From Sulfobacillus thermotolerans (GTDB lineage Bacteria; Bacillota; Sulfobacillia; Sulfobacillales; Sulfobacillaceae): a stretch of DNA of 64,000 nucleotides. How positions within the stretch are numbered: the first letter of the stretch is position 1; every line of letters begins with the position of its first letter. The translations under genes and the position numbers were made by a program. Shown one piece after another: positions 60,863 to 64,000 of the stretch. The notes under the pieces were generated by a model, which did no database searches, was not told the origin of the DNA, and was given only the letters and a program-made list of their open reading frames with translations. The stretch covers positions 3,173,837 through 3,237,836 of the forward strand of contig CP019454.1 in assembly GCA_002951815.1 (NCBI GenBank). Direction: 5' to 3'.

Positions 60863-62383
60863 TCATTCGGAGAATAACGTCTTGCGATACCCTAACCAGG
60901 CACTCAAATACTGATGGTGCGATGCCAACGTCTTCGTCATGATCCGTTTAATCCGAGCCCATGCACTCCAATCATTTTTCCGATAAGTGGGGTCGTTCCA
61001 TTGATCGCGGTCTTGCATCCAGAGCCGCAAGGCTTTCGGGACGTTTTCCCGGCGGACTTTCAGTCCGCCTCGTCGCCCGATCACGAGGGCCGCGGCGTGA
61101 TGCACGCTTATCCCGTATTGCGGCTGATACTTGAACCGCCCGATAATCGAGGTATAAGCTGGTTTGACTTTCCGCAAGGCGACGCCTTCCCGCGCGGCCT
61201 GTCGTTCGACCGCCGTCAGCAAGGCCCGGTAATTAAACTGGTGCGTCACGCGGTTAAACTTGGCGCTCACATCCCGATCATGGATGAACTGCAAGTCTTC
61301 CACGACCAGTCCCGCTCCACGAGCCTTAGCCCACTGAACGGTCTCGACCGCGAGACCTCCCACCAACGCGTCGCGTTGGGTCGATCGGACATCGAAGAGA
61401 CGGGGGTCCCCGATCGTCGCGAAGGCGTGGGGATTGCCGTTCGGCAACACGTGACAGAGCGCCAAAAAGGTGCTGTTGGTATCCACTCCCACCCAGCCAT
61501 GACGCGGATCGGTCTGGATGGGCGCGGGGACTTCTTCGACGGTCACGCGGACCTGATACCGTCCTTGACGTCGGAGAATTTCGACTTGATAGGGGTCGCC
61601 GGCGGCGAGCACCCGACGCAGCAGCCCCTCATAATCCCGGCCATGGACTTGGCCAGTTTTCTTGGACACCTTCCGCGCAATATAGAGAGGGATCTCCAGT
61701 TTCTCATACCGAGGGACTTTGGCGTCGGGGTTGCCCGGTTTGAGGCAATCGAGAGAGATTTCTACGATCCAATGGTCGGTTCCTGCGCGGACGCGCAGGA
61801 GGGGATTGCCCCTTTTGGTTCGATCCCCACGCGCTGACAGCCGACCATTCCGGCTCTCGTCCCATTCTTTCCGCCACGCCTGCTGGCGTTCCTGTTCGGC
61901 GAGGGGGTCATCGAGAGTCTTAAACTGATCCAACCACCGTTTTTTTGTGCCAAACACCACGGGAGGAAAGGTGCCTGCCTCGACATGCTGTTGATAAAAC
62001 GCTTGCTGGGCTTCTTGATGCGTGAGCTTACGTTCTTGTCCCGCAATGCGGCGGGCATTCGGATGCGGGGAGGCCCGGAGTGCGGTCAACCGTTCTCGGG
62101 TTTTTTTCACGCGTTGCGTCCATAAAGTCGCCCCGTCTTTCATGGCTTGATGGCGGGCCCGAATGAGGTCTTGCGCTTCTTGCACCGCATCTTTGGCGTA
62201 ACGCAGCGGCAACTCCGTTTCACTGGCACAGTGACGTTCCAAACCGCCGATGTTTTGTAGTCCTCCAACCAAGCGTTGAAAGGCAAACCGTAGCATGAAC
62301 CCATATTTGCGCATCAAACGGCGTAACACCGTGTCCTGATCGGGCGTGACATCGAGCAAGACACCAAAAATGGTTGTCTTCAT
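60863..62383 (-). CDS. TnpB-related RuvC-like protein of an IS607 element
   Basis: 506 residues. RuvC-I is GVDTNSTFLALC and RuvC-II is GLVVEDLQF, supplying the usual Asp and Glu. The third region reads YTSIIGRFKYQPQYGISVHHAAAL, without the expected Asp and without the four-Cys zinc knuckle of canonical TnpB. TnpB proteins are RNA-guided DNases that help the element persist; here one catalytic carboxylate is missing or moved. The ATG overlaps the stop of the recombinase (ATGA). It belongs to a known but poorly studied TnpB-related group. Confidence 0.82.
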   Translation of the reverse strand: MKTTIFGVLLDVTPDQDTVLRRLMRKYGFMLRFAFQRLVGGLQNIGGLERHCASETELPLRYAKDAVQEAQDLIRARHQAMKDGATLWTQRVKKTRERLTALRASPHPNARRIAGQERKLTHQEAQQAFYQQHVEAGTFPPVVFGTKKRWLDQFKTLDDPLAEQERQQAWRKEWDESRNGRLSARGDRTKRGNPLLRVRAGTDHWIVEISLDCLKPGNPDAKVPRYEKLEIPLYIARKVSKKTGQVHGRDYEGLLRRVLAAGDPYQVEILRRQGRYQVRVTVEEVPAPIQTDPRHGWVGVDTNSTFLALCHVLPNGNPHAFATIGDPRLFDVRSTQRDALVGGLAVETVQWAKARGAGLVVEDLQFIHDRDVSAKFNRVTHQFNYRALLTAVERQAAREGVALRKVKPAYTSIIGRFKYQPQYGISVHHAAALVIGRRGGLKVRRENVPKALRLWMQDRDQWNDPTYRKNDWSAWARIKRIMTKTLASHHQYLSAWLGYRKTLFSE

Positions 62384-63030
62384 TCGGGGACTCCTTCCTG
62401 AGCTAAGGTCGCCATCGCTTGACGCACGGTCGACCCCATCTTTTCCCCTCCGCGTTTGCCATAAATGCGGGCCGAGAACGACGTGGTAATGGCAATCAAG
62501 TCCTCCACGAGTTCCTGCTGATCGTCTTTCACCGTGTGTTCCATGACAACAACACGCACGCCAAAGGCGTGCAGGTAACTTTCCAGATAAGTAAACCCGA
62601 AGCGTGCCAATCGATCCTGGGATTCCACAGCCACAATGCCCGCTTGGTGTTGCTGAGCAAGATCCAGCAACCGATGGAGACCCCGCCGTTTTTCATTCAA
62701 GCCGCTCGCGACATCGGTAAGAGCCGCCACCACAGTCCATCGCTGCTCCGCAGCGAACGCGGTTAACCGCCCGAGTTGACGATCCAAGTTCCCCGCGTCT
62801 TGTTGTTTTGTGGTCGAGACTCGGGCATAGAGGAGACAACGAGTATCCCTAGCAACATCAGGCGCATCCTCGTGCATCAGGGCGCGTAAGTCCGCGACCC
62901 GATAGCGCCGATGATTCGTCACGGTACGCACCGGAATCAGGCGCCCTTCGCGTTCCCACTTCCGGAGTCCGTCGATGCTCATGCCGAGCATCTTGGCCGC
63001 CTTGCCGATACTGACAAACTGCTCATCCAT
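62380..63030 (-). CDS. IS607-family serine recombinase (transposase TnpA)
   Basis: 216 residues. The N-terminal MerR-like HTH is SIGKAAKMLGMSIDGLRKWE, then NHRRYRVADLRAL. The resolvase domain contains LLYARVST with the catalytic Ser, and AVESQDRLARFG with the helix that binds the active-site Arg. The C-terminal LIAITTSFSARIYGKRGG is typical of the IS607 group. It excises and inserts the element by Ser-DNA covalent exchange. ATG 63030 follows AGGTGA at 7 nt; the frame extends to 63069. Confidence 0.92.
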   Translation of the reverse strand: MDEQFVSIGKAAKMLGMSIDGLRKWEREGRLIPVRTVTNHRRYRVADLRALMHEDAPDVARDTRCLLYARVSTTKQQDAGNLDRQLGRLTAFAAEQRWTVVAALTDVASGLNEKRRGLHRLLDLAQQHQAGIVAVESQDRLARFGFTYLESYLHAFGVRVVVMEHTVKDDQQELVEDLIAITTSFSARIYGKRGGEKMGSTVRQAMATLAQEGVPE

Positions 63031-63264
63031 AATACAATCACCTAATAACATATTATCAGAGATCATCATAGATTGACAGCAAGCAGCTTAAACCTCCTTA
63101 TATACCCACAGATGCCCACGGGATAATCACCGGTGCATTCTGGTCGTCAAAATTTGAAAGAAGCTTCACCATACACCGGCCTTTTACCGTCCGGGACGAA
63201 GTCATCTTGCGCAGCCCCTTATATTACAAAACGATAGGTCCCAAAAGTCTTGTTCATGACGACC

Positions 63265-63292
63265 AAAAAACCGTGCCTATGGCGAGGTTTTT
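63265..63292. terminator. Bidirectional terminator hairpin
   Basis: AAAAACC-GT-GCC-TAT-GGC-GA-GGTTTTT forms a stem with flanking A- and T-runs. It lies between the EAL-domain gene and the mobile element. Confidence 0.6.
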
Positions 63293-63373
63293 CGCGTGCT
63301 ATCCAAGGTAAAAATCATAAAAATTCTGCTGTTCCCACGGTTATACCGGCGTTGGACAACGGCTTAGCGTCTG

Positions 63374-64000
63374 CTATCCGGCTACATCTTTGGGACTCTC
63401 ACCAGCTGTCATGAGGCGGGATACGGTCTGGGGCACATCCCAGCTAGGCCGGCCCCATAAATATCCTTGCGCCGCATCGACGCCGCAGTGCTGAAGTATA
63501 AGAGCTTGCTCACGAGTTTCGACCCCTTCGCCAATTGCATAACTATCCCTTTGATGCAGCCACGAGACCATCATCGCAATCAAATCCTGGAGCGCTGCAT
63601 CAACAGGCAAGCGAGAGACCAAGGCACGATCAAACTTGAGCCATGCCGGGCGGCGCTGATGCATGCGCACAATATCCGCCTCTCCCACGCCAAAATCGTC
63701 CTGGGCAAACGCGATCCCTGCATATGATTTCGCCACACTAGCCCAATCGCGATCAGAGGATGTCGCATGCTCATAAACTTCTAACACAATCTGGCTTCGT
63801 GGCAGCACCGTCATGATTTGCTTAAGCACGAGTTCTACACGCTCGGATTGTTCAAGCGTCGCCTCTTGGATGTTAATAAATAATTGAGCTCCTTCTGGCC
63901 AAAAACCCATTTCTTGAATGCGCCTCGCAATAGCGGAAAGACAGGCCAAATCTGCCTCGATACTTAAAGCGTTCTGCGCGCATTCCGAAAAAAACTGCAA
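63374..64000 (-). CDS. EAL-domain cyclic-di-GMP phosphodiesterase-like protein (N-terminus outside window)
   Basis: The last 208 residues of a larger protein; the frame is open to the window edge. EAL-family segments are recognisable: LFINIQEATL, IVLEVYEHATS, FAQDDFGVGEADI (metal-binding DDFG), LKFDRALVSRL, AIGEGVETREQ (Glu-loop) and AAQGYLWGRPSW. The C-terminal half matches an active-site layout, although EVYEH deviates from the usual E-I/V-T/H-E. It may hydrolyse c-di-GMP or only bind it; the upstream EAL signature lies outside the window. Confidence 0.8.
   Translation of the reverse strand: MQFFSECAQNALSIEADLACLSAIARRIQEMGFWPEGAQLFINIQEATLEQSERVELVLKQIMTVLPRSQIVLEVYEHATSSDRDWASVAKSYAGIAFAQDDFGVGEADIVRMHQRRPAWLKFDRALVSRLPVDAALQDLIAMMVSWLHQRDSYAIGEGVETREQALILQHCGVDAAQGYLWGRPSWDVPQTVSRLMTAGESPKDVAG

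Larger units (their letters stand above)
60600..63100 (-). mobile_element. IS607-type insertion element (approximate ends)
   Basis: Contains a serine recombinase and an overlapping TnpB-related gene, with a structured right end. IS607 elements have no terminal inverted repeats and cause no target duplication, so the exact ends cannot be fixed by eye; 60600 and 63100 are estimates. Confidence 0.7.

Noticed and set aside
60532-60942. 136- and 114-residue plus-strand frames
   Set aside because: They lie over a GC-rich hairpin region antisense to the tnpB end; GC-rich DNA often has open frames by chance.
60914-61837. 307-residue open frame antisense to tnpB
   Set aside because: No family likeness and fully overlapped by the TnpB-related gene, whose RuvC motifs are clear.
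1-64000. CRISPR arrays, tRNA and rRNA genes
   Set aside because: No short direct repeats with regular spacers and no recognisable tRNA or rRNA segments were seen by eye; a tRNAscan and CRISPR search would be decisive.

Overview
The window comes from a chromosome of moderate GC content. The gene content suggests a Gram-positive, Firmicute-like heterotroph or mixotroph, possibly an acidophile of the Sulfobacillus type. The organism is inferred from gene style only: strong AGGAGG ribosome sites, many GTG/TTG starts, ECF and Pot transporters, a THI-box riboswitch, a YkfB/YkfC pair and a standalone COX2-like cupredoxin. No rRNA, tRNA or CRISPR array was seen.

Layout. 1-9.7 kb: Hsp20 (partial), a DUF1284 protein, UspA, a tiny two-gene membrane operon, a Fur/PerR regulator divergent from a CuA-like lipoprotein, a murein-peptide recycling pair (epimerase and NlpC/P60), a patatin, an MMPL exporter and a peroxiredoxin. 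9.9-13.3 kb: an APC permease and a divergent GntR regulator with two palindromic operators, then an alpha/beta hydrolase. 13.5-25.9 kb: an oxalate-to-formate-to-NADH island, all on the minus strand: oxalate/formate antiporter, FdhD, LysR, formyl-CoA transferase, oxalyl-CoA decarboxylase, a PAS protein and an NAD-linked formate dehydrogenase. 26.4-33.2 kb: a MacAB-type ABC exporter, a dead IS607 recombinase, a beta-propeller protein, and ArsR with a flavin-reductase-like protein. 33.3-36.5 kb: a TPP-riboswitch-controlled ECF transporter whose two ATPases and T component are fused. 36.7-53 kb: a polyamine island: PucR regulator, two aldehyde dehydrogenases, two class III aminotransferases, agmatinase, a saccharopine/lysine-6-dehydrogenase-like enzyme, PotABCD and spermidine synthase. 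53.5-60.4 kb: MFS and ABC-2 transporters, a zinc-ribbon protein, a secreted three-repeat protein, TatA and a second APC permease. 60.6-63.1 kb: an IS607-type element with a serine recombinase, a TnpB-related protein and a structured RNA candidate. The window ends inside an EAL-domain gene.

Most notable observation. The formate dehydrogenase catalytic subunit is interrupted by an in-frame TGA exactly where the catalytic Sec/Cys sits. It is followed at once by a hairpin whose GGUCU loop lies at the same distance from the UGA as in E. coli fdhF. The gene therefore looks like a genuine selenoprotein, not a pseudogene. In addition, the [4Fe-4S] domain that is normally the N-terminus of this subunit is carried by a separate downstream gene, on a NuoG-like ferredoxin polypeptide.

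How the genes work together. Oxalate would enter through OxlT, be activated by Frc and decarboxylated by Oxc. The released formate would be oxidised by the Sec-FDH/NuoEF-like complex to give NADH. Agmatine would go through agmatinase to putrescine, then through transaminase and aldehyde dehydrogenase to GABA-type products, while PotABCD imports polyamines and SpeE makes spermidine.
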